From the NCBI GenBank assembly GCA_024742485.1, contig JANSYK010000003.1, positions 1-64,000 on the forward strand: a stretch of 64,000 nucleotides of DNA, in the 5' to 3' direction. Source of the stretch: Alphaproteobacteria bacterium. GTDB taxonomy: Bacteria; Pseudomonadota; Alphaproteobacteria; Rhizobiales; Rhizobiaceae. How positions within the stretch are numbered: position 1 is the first letter of the stretch; every line of letters starts with the position of its first letter. Positions 34,411 through 43,202 of this stretch are shown here, in pieces. The position numbers were made by a program, and so were the translations under genes. Below the pieces are notes generated by a model. That model ran no database searches, was not told the origin of the DNA, and saw only the letters and a program-made list of their open reading frames with translations.

Positions 34411-34735
34411 AGCAAATCACCGTTCGCGGACAGTCCGGCCGTTTCTCACTACGGCTTTGGCGAGGAAGTTGATCCAACCTCGGAACTTCCCGTAATCAGC
34501 CTCCGGAAGCCGACGGCGAATCCAATGGCTGACGGAAACTGAATCCTCCCTCGAAAGACATCCCGACAAAGGTGCTGATGTGTGGTTCGCCGACGGGCAC
34601 GAATGTCCGGGTCAGCCGACATCTGCGTATTGTTGGATTATTCAATTGACATTTTTACTAGTGGGATCATAGTGGGCAGAACGGAATTCGACTTGGTCAT
34701 CTGTCGCCTTGAGCGGCATTTGAGAGGGATAAGCA
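34411..34735. other. Intergenic region of 325 bp with promoter near its right end
   Basis: No gene is recognised here. It holds a 7-bp inverted repeat (GGAAGTT 34464-34470 / AACTTCC 34484-34490) without a T-tract, and on the minus strand an open stretch of about 64 codons (34420-34611) without a convincing start or family. It could be a decayed gene or chance. The right end carries the TAGTGGG element and promoter of the next operon. Confidence 0.5.
34646..34680 (+). promoter_or_regulatory. TAGTGGG direct-repeat promoter element, site A
   Basis: TTGACA (34646-34651) and CATAGT (34668-34673), 16 bases apart, form a plausible promoter. Over its spacer and -10 lie two identical heptamers, TAGTGGG at 34659-34665 and 34670-34676, exactly 11 bp apart and followed by CAGA. 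The same arrangement recurs at 44623, 51200 and 53615. Heptamers one helical turn apart suggest a protein binding one DNA face and competing with RNA polymerase, that is, a repressor site. Confidence 0.6.
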
Positions 34736-35710
34736 ATGACCTACAAAGCCTATGCAGCCACAATGCAGAGCGTCTGGTTCAGTGAGGATGAGGGACACAG
34801 CTGGAACCGGCTGCTAACGCCGACAGGCGGCTTCTACAATGAGGCGCGGGTTTGGGCCGTGACCACCCATCCCGAACGGCCCGGCGAAGTCCTGGCGGGT
34901 TCGGACCAGGGGCTTTACCGCTTCACTGAGGAAACCGGACGGTTCGACTATATTCCGTCTCCGATGGATCAGTTGCATATTCTGAAAATAGCGCAGGACC
35001 CGCACGATGCCGATTGCATCGTCTGCGGAACACGCCCCGGCGAGATATTTGTCACGGAAGACAATGGAGAAAGCTGGACCCGCTCGACACTCGATGCGTC
35101 GACGGAGTGTTGGTTCATCAACACCAGCCGCGTGACCTCCATCCATTTCGATCCACGGGATCGGGACACGATCTGGATCACGGTGGAGATCGACGGCGTT
35201 TTCCGATCCACCGATCGCGGCAAGACCTGGCAACTCATCATCCGGGGATTGCATGACAATGATTCACACGATCTGGTCTTTCGCGATCACGATGACGGCA
35301 GCCGGACCATATTGTGCTCGACCGAAGATGGCGTGCACCGCTCATTCGACAATGGCGAGACCTGGGAGCAAATGAAAATCCCTCAGGCAAAGTGGGACTA
35401 TTTCCGCAGCCTCAAGCAGCCGGCGGAAAACAGCGATACGGTTATCGCGTCTGTCGGTGACAAACCGTCCGGGGAGGCGGGTGAGTTGCTGATCAGCCGC
35501 GATTTCGGTGAAAGCTGGGATATCTGCACGATGTCACATAAGGCCAATTCGACCCTGTGGTCGATCGGCACCAACCCGGCTGATACCAGCCTTTTGTTCG
35601 CCGCGACGATATTCGGTCAGATATTCAAAAGCACTGATGGCGGCGCAAACTGGCAAAAAATGGCGCGTGAGCTTGGCGAGATCCGAATGATCACCTGGGC
35701 CCCGGTCTGA
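34736..35710 (+). CDS. Asp-box beta-propeller protein (sialidase/Vps10-like repeats)
   Basis: 324 residues with six Asp boxes (S/T-x-D-x-G-x-x-W): SEDEGHSW, TEDNGESW, STDRGKTW, SFDNGETW, SRDFGESW and STDGGANW, enough for most of a six- or seven-bladed propeller. There is no signal peptide, so it should stay in the cytosol, unlike sialidases. No catalytic Arg triad or FRIP motif is seen. It is the first gene after promoter element A and precedes an unknown 192-residue protein and a GMC oxidoreductase. A lactonase, lyase or scaffold role is possible; none is supported by a motif. Confidence 0.85.
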   Translation: MTYKAYAATMQSVWFSEDEGHSWNRLLTPTGGFYNEARVWAVTTHPERPGEVLAGSDQGLYRFTEETGRFDYIPSPMDQLHILKIAQDPHDADCIVCGTRPGEIFVTEDNGESWTRSTLDASTECWFINTSRVTSIHFDPRDRDTIWITVEIDGVFRSTDRGKTWQLIIRGLHDNDSHDLVFRDHDDGSRTILCSTEDGVHRSFDNGETWEQMKIPQAKWDYFRSLKQPAENSDTVIASVGDKPSGEAGELLISRDFGESWDICTMSHKANSTLWSIGTNPADTSLLFAATIFGQIFKSTDGGANWQKMARELGEIRMITWAPV

Positions 35711-35722
35711 GAGGAGAATCCC

Positions 35723-36301
35723 ATGTCCTATTTTCTATACAAGCCCCATGTCATAGGGCCGGAAGAAAGCATCACGACGCCCGACATCATGGTCGATCGT
35801 GTGTTCGAGAACGGCCGGCTCCGTTCGGTCAACAGCGTATCGAGCGATTGCTGGCGGCAGGTCGAGACAGTCGAGACAGGTGTTTCAGCACAGGCAGCCT
35901 ACGCCGTCGTCGCACTGGGTGGCGGCGCGCTCATCGGGCCGGCCGTTGTGGTGTCCGATGGAGCGATCATCATTGCCCGCAAGGCATGGCGCCTGAACAA
36001 TCTCGACGGCCATATTGCCGATGTCACACTGAACGGCACAAAACTATCGGATCTGGACCTTCCTGCCGCCATCATCGAAAAGGCTGGAGGATCAGGTGAC
36101 ACCTTGCCAAGGGGCTACATGCTGTTATGCACCGCGCCGGGCGACGTCCGGGATGCCGTGCTTTCCGACCCGATTCGGCAGCGTAGCCTGTCCCACAGGA
36201 TCGTGCTTGATCCTGTCGATCATGACCGTTGGGGAACGGCCCGGCCGAAGCCCCGCTATTCCGTCGGCCCCACGCAAAAGGACGTTCAGCATTTCATATG
36301 A
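35723..36301 (+). CDS. Hypothetical protein, 192 residues
   Basis: I do not recognise this family. The protein is soluble and without signal peptide; it has a Gly/Ala/Val-rich stretch (AYAVVALGGGALIGPAVVV, about 52-70) that could be a buried beta-alpha turn or weak membrane contact, and a Pro-rich C-terminus. AGGAGA lies 6 bases upstream of the ATG. It lies 12 bases after the Asp-box gene and 25 before the GMC gene, so the three are probably co-transcribed and act together. Confidence 0.78.
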   Translation: MSYFLYKPHVIGPEESITTPDIMVDRVFENGRLRSVNSVSSDCWRQVETVETGVSAQAAYAVVALGGGALIGPAVVVSDGAIIIARKAWRLNNLDGHIADVTLNGTKLSDLDLPAAIIEKAGGSGDTLPRGYMLLCTAPGDVRDAVLSDPIRQRSLSHRIVLDPVDHDRWGTARPKPRYSVGPTQKDVQHFI

Positions 36302-36326
36302 ATTGCCTGCAGATTGAACGCTTGCC

Positions 36327-37964
36327 ATGGATGCCGATGAGACCGCCTGGGATTTCATAATCGTCGGTGCCGGAACAGCAGGATGTGTTCTGGCCAATCG
36401 CCTCAGTGCCGATCCGGCGATGCGGGTTCTCCTGCTCGAGGCCGGTGGCCGCAACCGGTCACCGTGGATTCGCATTCCGGTTGGGTATTTCAAAACGATC
36501 GGTGATCCCGCGCATGACTGGTGCTTTCAGACGGAACCCGAACCTCATTTGAACGGGCGTCGTCTGAACTGGCCGCGCGGACGAGGTCTTGGGGGTTCAA
36601 GCGCAATCAACGGGCTTGTCTATGTGCGCGGTCAGGCCGAGGATTACGATCACTGGGGCCAGGTGGCAGCGGGCTGGTCCTATGATGACGTACTGCCTTT
36701 TTTCCGGCAGGCGGAGCGACAGCAGCGGGGTGCCGATCGCTGGCATGGCGCCGATGGTCCGGTCGATGTCTCTGACGGTTCGGCGCAATTCGCCATCACT
36801 GATCTGTTCCGACAGGCGGCGCTGGCGGCCGGGCTGCCAGACAACCTCGACTGCAATGGCGCCGCGCAGGAGGGTGTCGGATACTACCAGACGACAACGC
36901 GAAACGGCCTGAGAGTCAGCGCTGCGCATGCCTATCTGGATCCTGTCCGACGCCGGACAAATCTGAAAATCGTGACGAATACGCAGGTGCTGGGCGTAAT
37001 GTTCGAGGGCAGGCGTGCGACGGGTGTTCGTCTTCGCCATCCGGATGGATCGGCTGGGATAGAGATCGCTCGGGGTGAGGTGATTCTCAGCGCCGGAGCT
37101 ATCGGTTCTCCTCATTTGCTACAGCTATCGGGTCTCGGAGCTGCCGAACTTTTGCGATCACACGGGATCACACCGATTGTGGATGCGCCTGGCATAGGGA
37201 GCGGGCTGCAGGATCACCTGAAATTCCACAACGCCTACCGCGTTACCATTCCCACGCTGAACGGGCGTCTTAACTCGCCTCTCGGCAAGACCCTCATGGG
37301 AATACAATATCTGCTGACACGCCGCGGACCCTTGACCATGGGCGCAGCGCCCGTCTTTGCGTTTCTGCGCAGCGCAGCAGGGGCCGGCCGCCCAGACATC
37401 CAGTTCCACGTGGTTCCATGGAGCAGTGATGATCCCGCAAAGGGCTTCCACCGGTTCCCGGGATTTGCTGTTTCGATCTGTCCCATTCGCCCTGAAAGCC
37501 GTGGTAACGTCCGACTGACCTCTGCTGACCCGCAAGTAGCGCCGGCGCTGAGTGCCAATTATCTGGCCACCGAATACGACCGCCAAACGATTGTCGCCGG
37601 TCTTCGTCAGGCGCAGCGTATCTGTGGGATGAACCCGATCCGTGACGTTATCGAAACTGAAGTCTGGCCAGGTCCGGCATTGGCAGGGGCATCCGACGCG
37701 GAGCTGCTGGAGGCCATCAGGAACCAGGTCACGACGATTTTTCATCCTGTTGGATCAGTTGCCATGGGCGACAGCGAAACCGCTCCGCTGGATGCGCGCT
37801 GCCGGGTTCGCGGGGTCGACGGATTGCGGGTGGTCGATGCTTCGGTGATGCCTGCGATCGTGTCCGGCAATACCAACGCTGCCGTCAACATGATCGCAGA
37901 GATGGCAAGCGTTATGATCCTTGAAGATCAGCAGTGCAGGACGCATCAGTCCGGAACGATGTAG
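36327..37964 (+). CDS. GMC family FAD-dependent oxidoreductase (alcohol/choline dehydrogenase-like)
   Basis: 545 residues. FAD binding is shown by DFIIVGAGTAGCVLANRL and by LLLEAGG; the GMC signature RGRGLGGSSAINGLVYVRG lies near residue 90; the second signature GAIGSPHLLQLSG is at about 255; the C-terminal FHPVGSVAMG and SGNTNAAVNMIAE hold the catalytic His/Asn pair. It oxidises an alcohol to an aldehyde or acid; family members act on choline, aryl and terpene alcohols and sugars. Its 3' end overlaps the convergent AhpD-like gene by 19 bp. Confidence 0.92.
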   Translation: MDADETAWDFIIVGAGTAGCVLANRLSADPAMRVLLLEAGGRNRSPWIRIPVGYFKTIGDPAHDWCFQTEPEPHLNGRRLNWPRGRGLGGSSAINGLVYVRGQAEDYDHWGQVAAGWSYDDVLPFFRQAERQQRGADRWHGADGPVDVSDGSAQFAITDLFRQAALAAGLPDNLDCNGAAQEGVGYYQTTTRNGLRVSAAHAYLDPVRRRTNLKIVTNTQVLGVMFEGRRATGVRLRHPDGSAGIEIARGEVILSAGAIGSPHLLQLSGLGAAELLRSHGITPIVDAPGIGSGLQDHLKFHNAYRVTIPTLNGRLNSPLGKTLMGIQYLLTRRGPLTMGAAPVFAFLRSAAGAGRPDIQFHVVPWSSDDPAKGFHRFPGFAVSICPIRPESRGNVRLTSADPQVAPALSANYLATEYDRQTIVAGLRQAQRICGMNPIRDVIETEVWPGPALAGASDAELLEAIRNQVTTIFHPVGSVAMGDSETAPLDARCRVRGVDGLRVVDASVMPAIVSGNTNAAVNMIAEMASVMILEDQQCRTHQSGTM

Positions 37965-38476
37965 CCGGTCTCGAAATGCCGCCGACCGCGCTGTTGAAAC
38001 TGCGTTTCATTGGCACTGATTCCGTGTCCCATGACCAAGCGGTTCATGAAGGCGAACAGCGCCGACACGGCAATGGCATCGTGCAGCGCATCTTCGCTCC
38101 ATCCTGCAGCGTACACAGCATCCGCATCGGCTCGGATCATCCGATGCGGTGTCAGCACCAGTTTTCGGATGAAGGCCAGCAGAGCGCGCTGTTTGTCACC
38201 GAGCGGCGCGGTTTCGAAATCATCGACCAGGTGCTCAAGCAGTCCGGGTTCGATACCGAACAGTCGGGCGGTTTCGGCGTGAATGCCGGCGCAATAGTGG
38301 CAGCCACCAAGGGCCGAGGAGAATGCACCGATCAGTTCCCGCTCCTTCACGGAAAGATCGGATGGGCCGCGCATGACGACATCATTGGCCTGTGCAAAGG
38401 GTCGATAGATATCCGGCCGGTGAAAGAAGATCTGTTCGACACGGGAATCGTCCGTGATGTAGCTGGTAAAGGCCAT
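37946..38476 (-). CDS. AhpD-like / carboxymuconolactone decarboxylase family protein (peroxidase-related)
   Basis: 176 residues. SALGGCHYCAGIHAETA contains the C-x2-C-x3-H motif of AhpD, and the helical bundle of the family fits. This subgroup is annotated as peroxidase-related and may reduce peroxides through its Cys pair. The ATG at 38476 has GGAG 5 bases upstream; earlier in-frame starts would run far into the preceding hydrolase gene. It is the last gene of the minus-strand TRAP/GST operon. Peroxide protection beside flavin oxidases is plausible. Confidence 0.85.
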   Translation of the reverse strand: MAFTSYITDDSRVEQIFFHRPDIYRPFAQANDVVMRGPSDLSVKERELIGAFSSALGGCHYCAGIHAETARLFGIEPGLLEHLVDDFETAPLGDKQRALLAFIRKLVLTPHRMIRADADAVYAAGWSEDALHDAIAVSALFAFMNRLVMGHGISANETQFQQRGRRHFETGYIVPD

Positions 38477-38487
38477 GAATACTCCGT

Positions 38488-39312
38488 TCAGTTCTGATCC
38501 GAAATCGCCCGCTCCAGGTGGGCGAAGAGCGGGCTGTCCGGTACGCCATACTCTCCGATGATCTTGAAGTGATCCGCTTCCGGGCTTTCGAACATCCGGA
38601 CAGGGTTTCCAGCGGATTGACACAGTTTTGCGAAGAGCTGCGACTGCCGCTTGAAGGCGGACGTCTCCTTGCCGCCCAAACCGACCAGAATCGGCAGGTC
38701 GGAAGGCGGCAAATGGTGGATCGGACTGGCCGCATGCGCCGTTTGTTCCGTCAGATGCAACCATTCATTGGAAGTTTCACCAATCAGTGGCGAGAGGTCG
38801 AACAAACCGCTGATAACACTCAACGAACGAATACCGGTCGGTCGGTCTTGGCGATCTGACCAACACGCGGTTGCCGCCATGGCCGCCAGATGCGCCCCGG
38901 CCGAATTGCCGGTCAGGTGCAGGGCGTTGACGTTGAGGTCCAGGGTGCCGGCATTGTCGTCAATCCAGGCAACCGCATCTCGGGCATCGGAAACGATGGC
39001 GCTCAGCCGGGCTTGCGGCGCCAGTCGATAGTTTACTGTGACCCAGGACACGCCGCGGGCATTCCAGGCTGGGGCCGGAAACCGTCTGGCGTCTTTCGAT
39101 CCCGCGCGCCAGTATCCGCCGTGAAAAAAGACGAGAACCGGCGCATGGGGACCAGCGGAAAAAACATCAAGTCTCTGGCGCTCATGCGCACCATAGGCGA
39201 CATCCAGACGAGCGCCGGGACGTTGGGCAGCGTCTCGCGACTTCCGTTCATACTCAGCTTGAAGGGCAATCACGTCTGGCGTTCCGGGATCGAGATCGTG
39301 ATCAGTGTTCAT
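38488..39312 (-). CDS. Alpha/beta hydrolase (esterase/arylformamidase-like)
   Basis: 274 residues. VLVFFHGGYWRAGSKD is the H-G-G-x-W oxyanion-hole motif of the hormone-sensitive-lipase/kynurenine-formamidase group, LTGNSAGAHLAAM is the nucleophile elbow with the catalytic Ser, and EADHFKII gives the catalytic His. It probably hydrolyses a small ester or formamide in the cytosol. The ATG at 39312 overlaps the GST stop by 11 bases; earlier in-frame starts lie inside the GST gene. Confidence 0.86.
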   Translation of the reverse strand: MNTDHDLDPGTPDVIALQAEYERKSRDAAQRPGARLDVAYGAHERQRLDVFSAGPHAPVLVFFHGGYWRAGSKDARRFPAPAWNARGVSWVTVNYRLAPQARLSAIVSDARDAVAWIDDNAGTLDLNVNALHLTGNSAGAHLAAMAATACWSDRQDRPTGIRSLSVISGLFDLSPLIGETSNEWLHLTEQTAHAASPIHHLPPSDLPILVGLGGKETSAFKRQSQLFAKLCQSAGNPVRMFESPEADHFKIIGEYGVPDSPLFAHLERAISDQN

Positions 39313-40129
39313 GACGCGTCTCCAATCCGGCCAGAATTTGTTCCACGGTTTCAGCGGTCTCCCGCCCGCGGCTTGTGAGGGTCTCGATGTTTTCCGGGTC
39401 ATACCAGTCCAGAACCGCCCTGGCGCTGTCGCGTGCCCTCAGTCGGCCATACCAGTCCGCCACGGCTGGACGCTTGCGCCACAGCGCATCAAGTTGAAGC
39501 AGATCAAGCCGGATCATGTAGGATGTGTAGGCGACATCGGCGATCGAATGGTGGTCACCAATCAGCCAGATCGAAGATGAAAGCCGCTGTTCGAAATCGG
39601 CGATGAGAAGGTCAAATCGCATGATTGCCGCTGCAAAGGCCGGTGCGTGGATGCCCTTATACACAACATCCTCCAGCCAGGCACGGCTCTTGTTATTCAT
39701 GGTCTGATCAATGGCTTTGGAAAGCTCGGCACGCTCAGTGCTGCCGGCCTTTGCAATGACGTGGTGACGATAGGCGATCGCATAGGTCGCCACGGACGCC
39801 GCGTGGTGTATGCCCGAAACATCATTGTCGAGATTTTGCAGAAGCAGGCGCGCGGCGGCGCGGTCCGCTGCATTGTCCGGCCGCAATGAGTGCTGCGGAA
39901 AGGCATCTTCGAGATACTCCAGAATGATGTTGGATTCGATGATGGCCCGCCCGTCATGCACCAGCGTGGGCACCACGGAACGTGGATTCAGCTTCCGGTA
40001 GCCCGGTTCGAACTGATCCCCGTCCAGTCGCAGCAATCGGCTTTCCCAGGGCAGGGATTTCTCCGCCAGCGCGACCCTGACCTTGGCGGCACAGACCGAG
40101 GAGTTGTGATGGTAGAGCGTCAGGGACAT
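39302..40129 (-). CDS. Glutathione S-transferase
   Basis: 275 residues. The thioredoxin-like N-domain (LYHHNSSVCAAKVRVALAEK; the cis-Pro in SVVPTLVHDG; glutathione contact in IIESNIILEYLEDAFP) and an all-helical C-domain are clear. The LEYLEDAFP segment resembles the bacterial beta-etherase/LigF branch as well as general theta-like GSTs, so ether cleavage of lignin-type compounds is possible but unproven. It follows the TRAP transporter genes by about 40 bases. Confidence 0.9.
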   Translation of the reverse strand: MSLTLYHHNSSVCAAKVRVALAEKSLPWESRLLRLDGDQFEPGYRKLNPRSVVPTLVHDGRAIIESNIILEYLEDAFPQHSLRPDNAADRAAARLLLQNLDNDVSGIHHAASVATYAIAYRHHVIAKAGSTERAELSKAIDQTMNNKSRAWLEDVVYKGIHAPAFAAAIMRFDLLIADFEQRLSSSIWLIGDHHSIADVAYTSYMIRLDLLQLDALWRKRPAVADWYGRLRARDSARAVLDWYDPENIETLTSRGRETAETVEQILAGLETRHEH

Positions 40130-40170
40130 TGGTGGGCTCCGGTCGTATGATCCGTTCTAAGTGCGCTGCG

Positions 40171-41487
40171 CTAGCGTTCCATCAGGGATGGAAGGAAAAG
40201 CGCGATATCGGGAAGCGCGACCAGAAGGAAGAACAGCAAAAGCCCGCATCCCAGATAGGGCAGGCCGGCCCGTGCGACCTCGCCCATGGTCGTGCCCTTC
40301 GGGGCAACCCCCAGCATCACGAAGAGATTGAGGCCGAAGGGGGGTGTGACGCCGCTCATCTCCAGCGCCAGAAGCATCACAACACCGAACCAGACCAGAT
40401 CAAATCCCTGCGCCATTGCGATCGGGAAGAAAATCGGAATGGTCAGCATCATGATCGACGCCTGATCCATGAACATGCCCATGAAAAGCAGGATTGCGAA
40501 CATCGCGATGATCACCATCACTGGTGTCAGTTCGACGCTGCTGACGGCGCTGATCATGCCGGAGGTCGCACCCGAAAACGCCAGAACCTGTGAAAAGGTC
40601 GATGAGGCGATGACGATCAACAGGATCATGCAGGTCACCTTCACGGTTCCACGCAGGGATTTGTAGATGGCTTCGAAAGTCAGGCCGCCGAACGCATAGG
40701 CAACGATCAGCACACCGAGCACCCCGAATGCCGCCGATTCGGTTGGTGTGGCAATGCCCAGCAGGATCAGGCCGACAACCAGGAATATGATCACCGATAA
40801 AGGCAGGATGTGGGTCACGATGACCCTTACTTTTGTACGCCAGGGATGATCCACTGGTTCGGTGTCCGGAACACTGTCCGGATTCAGCCGGATCATCACG
40901 AAGATCAAAACGAGATAGAGGCTGGCCAGCATGAGCCCCGGCAGCACGCCGGCGATCAGCAGCCGGCCGATATCGATTTTCGCGAGACTGCCGAGCAGCA
41001 CCGCCAGTCCGGAGGGCGGGATGAGGATGGCCAGTCCACCGACCCCCAGAATAGGCCCGATGGACATGTGTTTCCTGTAGCCACGTTCCGTCATTTCAGG
41101 AACCAGCAGCGATCCGAGCATCGCGGTGTTGCCCATGCTGGTGCCGGTGAGGGCGGCAAAGGTGGTCCCGCCGAATATGGTGACGTAGGACAGGCGCCCG
41201 CGCATGCGACCGATCAGCATGTCCACTGCGTCGAAGACCTTTTTTGCAACTCCGGCGTTGAAGAACAGTTCACCCATCAGAAGAAAGAGCGGGATCGGCA
41301 GAAAGGCAAAATGGGTCACCGCCACACTGGCATTGGCCGTTACTTGCGACATGCCGGCAAATCCGGAAAGCCAGTACATGCCGCCAAAACTGACAAGCAG
41401 GAAGGCAAAGGCGACCGGCATCGAGAGGAACATCAGGAACAGGATTGCCCCAAGTGCGAGACCGCCCGAAACATACCATTCAGGCAT
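40171..41487 (-). CDS. TRAP transporter large permease (DctM-like)
   Basis: 438 residues, close to the usual 425-440, with about 12 hydrophobic segments and the family motif GTSMGNTAMLGSLLVPEM. It forms the Na+-dependent transport channel with the small subunit encoded before it. The final MER ends a typical DctM. By family it carries organic acids; the neighbours (O-demethylase, GST, hydrolase) suggest an aromatic or related carboxylate here. Confidence 0.95.
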   Translation of the reverse strand: MPEWYVSGGLALGAILFLMFLSMPVAFAFLLVSFGGMYWLSGFAGMSQVTANASVAVTHFAFLPIPLFLLMGELFFNAGVAKKVFDAVDMLIGRMRGRLSYVTIFGGTTFAALTGTSMGNTAMLGSLLVPEMTERGYRKHMSIGPILGVGGLAILIPPSGLAVLLGSLAKIDIGRLLIAGVLPGLMLASLYLVLIFVMIRLNPDSVPDTEPVDHPWRTKVRVIVTHILPLSVIIFLVVGLILLGIATPTESAAFGVLGVLIVAYAFGGLTFEAIYKSLRGTVKVTCMILLIVIASSTFSQVLAFSGATSGMISAVSSVELTPVMVIIAMFAILLFMGMFMDQASIMMLTIPIFFPIAMAQGFDLVWFGVVMLLALEMSGVTPPFGLNLFVMLGVAPKGTTMGEVARAGLPYLGCGLLLFFLLVALPDIALFLPSLMER

Positions 41488-41514
41488 GCTGTCCTCCCGG
41501 CGTGTCGGGCCGCA

Positions 41515-42039
41515 TCAGATTTCCCCCTCGAATTCGGGGGCGTGTTCCGGCTCCGGATCACTCAGCGGTTGCCCGGTCACAAGCATGCGCAAAAACTCTG
41601 TGGCGCAAAGGGTAAAGCCGACGATAAGCGGCACGAATAGAAAAGAACGCGGGATTTCAATGGAGCGAATATCAACGGTGCCCTTGATCCAGAAGTCGAT
41701 GGCAAATCGGGTGCTCAGATAGGCCGCCGTCAGGCTGAGAATAAGACACACCAGAATGATAAGCCGCTCCAGCATTTGCTTCGCAGCAGGCCCGGCATAG
41801 GAGACAAAACTGTCGATCCGGACATGACCACGCTCACGCACCAGCCACGGGGCGGCAAACATGGTGACGTAAAGCAGCATGTATTCGGAAACTGCACTGG
41901 TGAAGATTGGTGGGTGCAAGCCAGCCGTGCGCATCCCGACATCGACCACGATCAAGACGAATAGAATCGCCACGAGGATGCCCGCCACCATGGCGAGCGT
42001 CCTGATCAGCAGATCATAGAGCCGAAAAACGGCGCGCAT
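41515..42039 (-). CDS. TRAP transporter small permease (DctQ-like)
   Basis: 174 residues with four membrane segments: RTLAMVAGILVAILFVLIVV starts the first, FTSAVSEYMLLYVTMFAAPW the second, with two more before the acidic C-terminal tail. The ATG at 42039 lies 7 bases after the binding-protein stop; the frame is open upstream only as a shadow of that gene. It pairs with DctM. Confidence 0.92.
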   Translation of the reverse strand: MRAVFRLYDLLIRTLAMVAGILVAILFVLIVVDVGMRTAGLHPPIFTSAVSEYMLLYVTMFAAPWLVRERGHVRIDSFVSYAGPAAKQMLERLIILVCLILSLTAAYLSTRFAIDFWIKGTVDIRSIEIPRSFLFVPLIVGFTLCATEFLRMLVTGQPLSDPEPEHAPEFEGEI

Positions 42040-42046
42040 GGCGGCC

Positions 42047-43045
42047 TCAGTTCCTGGCTGCCAAGGCAGATTGCAAGGCGTCGTGGTTTTCGGGTGCCTT
42101 TTCCTTGACCTGCTGCCACTGCAGCTTCTGCGCATGATCCAGATAGGCGGTTTCGGCTTCCGCGCCGAGTGTAAAGGACTTGACGCCTGCAGCCTCCACT
42201 TCAGCCCGTTCCTCACCAACAAGATTCCGGTAGAATTCGTGGGCCACCGGTTCATAGGCTTCGACCGCATCGCTTAGTGCTTTGCGCTGCGCATCGGTCA
42301 GCGAATTCCATTTGTCCTGGTTGATCCAAAGCATGTTGTCGAACTGCCAGACAGGCGGATCGATCCGATAGCCGACGAATTTTTCCCAGCCAAGGTCGGT
42401 AATGCCGAGACCGGGCCAGGCGGCGCCGTCAACCACGCCACGTTCGAGGGCGTTGTAGATATCGGGTGCCGGTACGGAGACCGTCGTGGCACCGTAATGG
42501 CCAAGCCAGGCATTGTAGAATCCCGATGAACGGATTTTCAGCCCGTCCAGCATGGGCAGACCCTGGTCATTCAGCTTCGGCTCGTCTTTCAGCCAGATGT
42601 GATATCCAACACCGGCTGCAACCCAGCCCAGCACATGGGCATTGGCTTTTTCGCGGTAGATTTTGTCGAACAGTTCCGTCGCGCCGGATTGGCGTGCTTC
42701 CATCGGCGTCAGCGATGTGCCGTATATCGCATAGGCTTCCGGCACCGCGCCCACATAGTAACCGGCTGCACCAAACAGCATGTCGAACACGCCATTGGAA
42801 AGACCGGTCAGTTGCTCGGTTGCGGGCGTGACTTCCGGCCCGCCGACATGGATGATGTTAATGTCGGCGGCTTTCGCTGCCTCGCTTTCGTTGAAGGTCT
42901 TGACGAATTCCAGCGTGCGCGCCACCGAGTAGGAACCGGTGTCCCAGTTGGTGACGAGGCGAAGGGTTTCCGACAGGGCCGGCGTCGCCACCAGCGCGGT
43001 CGTGGCAATTGCGACGCCAACCAGTTTCTGGATCATCTTGTTCAT
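42047..43045 (-). CDS. TRAP transporter substrate-binding protein (DctP-like)
   Basis: 332 residues. The signal peptide (MNKMIQKLVGVAIATTAL, cleavage near ALS-ET) leads to a DctP fold; SSGFYNAWLGHYGATTVSVP and NALERGVVDGAAWP are the segments where the conserved Arg/Asn site contacts the ligand carboxylate (the family Arg is likely in LKIRSSG). AGAGG lies 8 bases upstream of the ATG. It defines the ligand of the transporter; aromatic acids, sugar acids and ectoine are all known in this family. Confidence 0.92.
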   Translation of the reverse strand: MNKMIQKLVGVAIATTALVATPALSETLRLVTNWDTGSYSVARTLEFVKTFNESEAAKAADINIIHVGGPEVTPATEQLTGLSNGVFDMLFGAAGYYVGAVPEAYAIYGTSLTPMEARQSGATELFDKIYREKANAHVLGWVAAGVGYHIWLKDEPKLNDQGLPMLDGLKIRSSGFYNAWLGHYGATTVSVPAPDIYNALERGVVDGAAWPGLGITDLGWEKFVGYRIDPPVWQFDNMLWINQDKWNSLTDAQRKALSDAVEAYEPVAHEFYRNLVGEERAEVEAAGVKSFTLGAEAETAYLDHAQKLQWQQVKEKAPENHDALQSALAARN

Positions 43046-43202
43046 CGCTGTATCCTCTCTGCGTTTTAAGGAATATGTACGAATTGATGCGATCCGCATG
43101 TTTCAAGTTCAGTCATTGCGCATCCAACTGGTACCTCACTGATTTCCTTCATTCGGCCGGTTCGCGACCATTCACGGTCCTGTGTGCATCTGTACTCCCG
43201 AA

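Noticed and set aside
34464-34490. 7-bp inverted repeat as an intrinsic terminator
   Set aside because: The loop is 13 bases and no T-tract follows.
34420-34611. Open stretch of about 64 codons on the minus strand between the YrdC-like and Asp-box genes
   Set aside because: No convincing start, ribosome-binding site or family; noted only as possible remnant.
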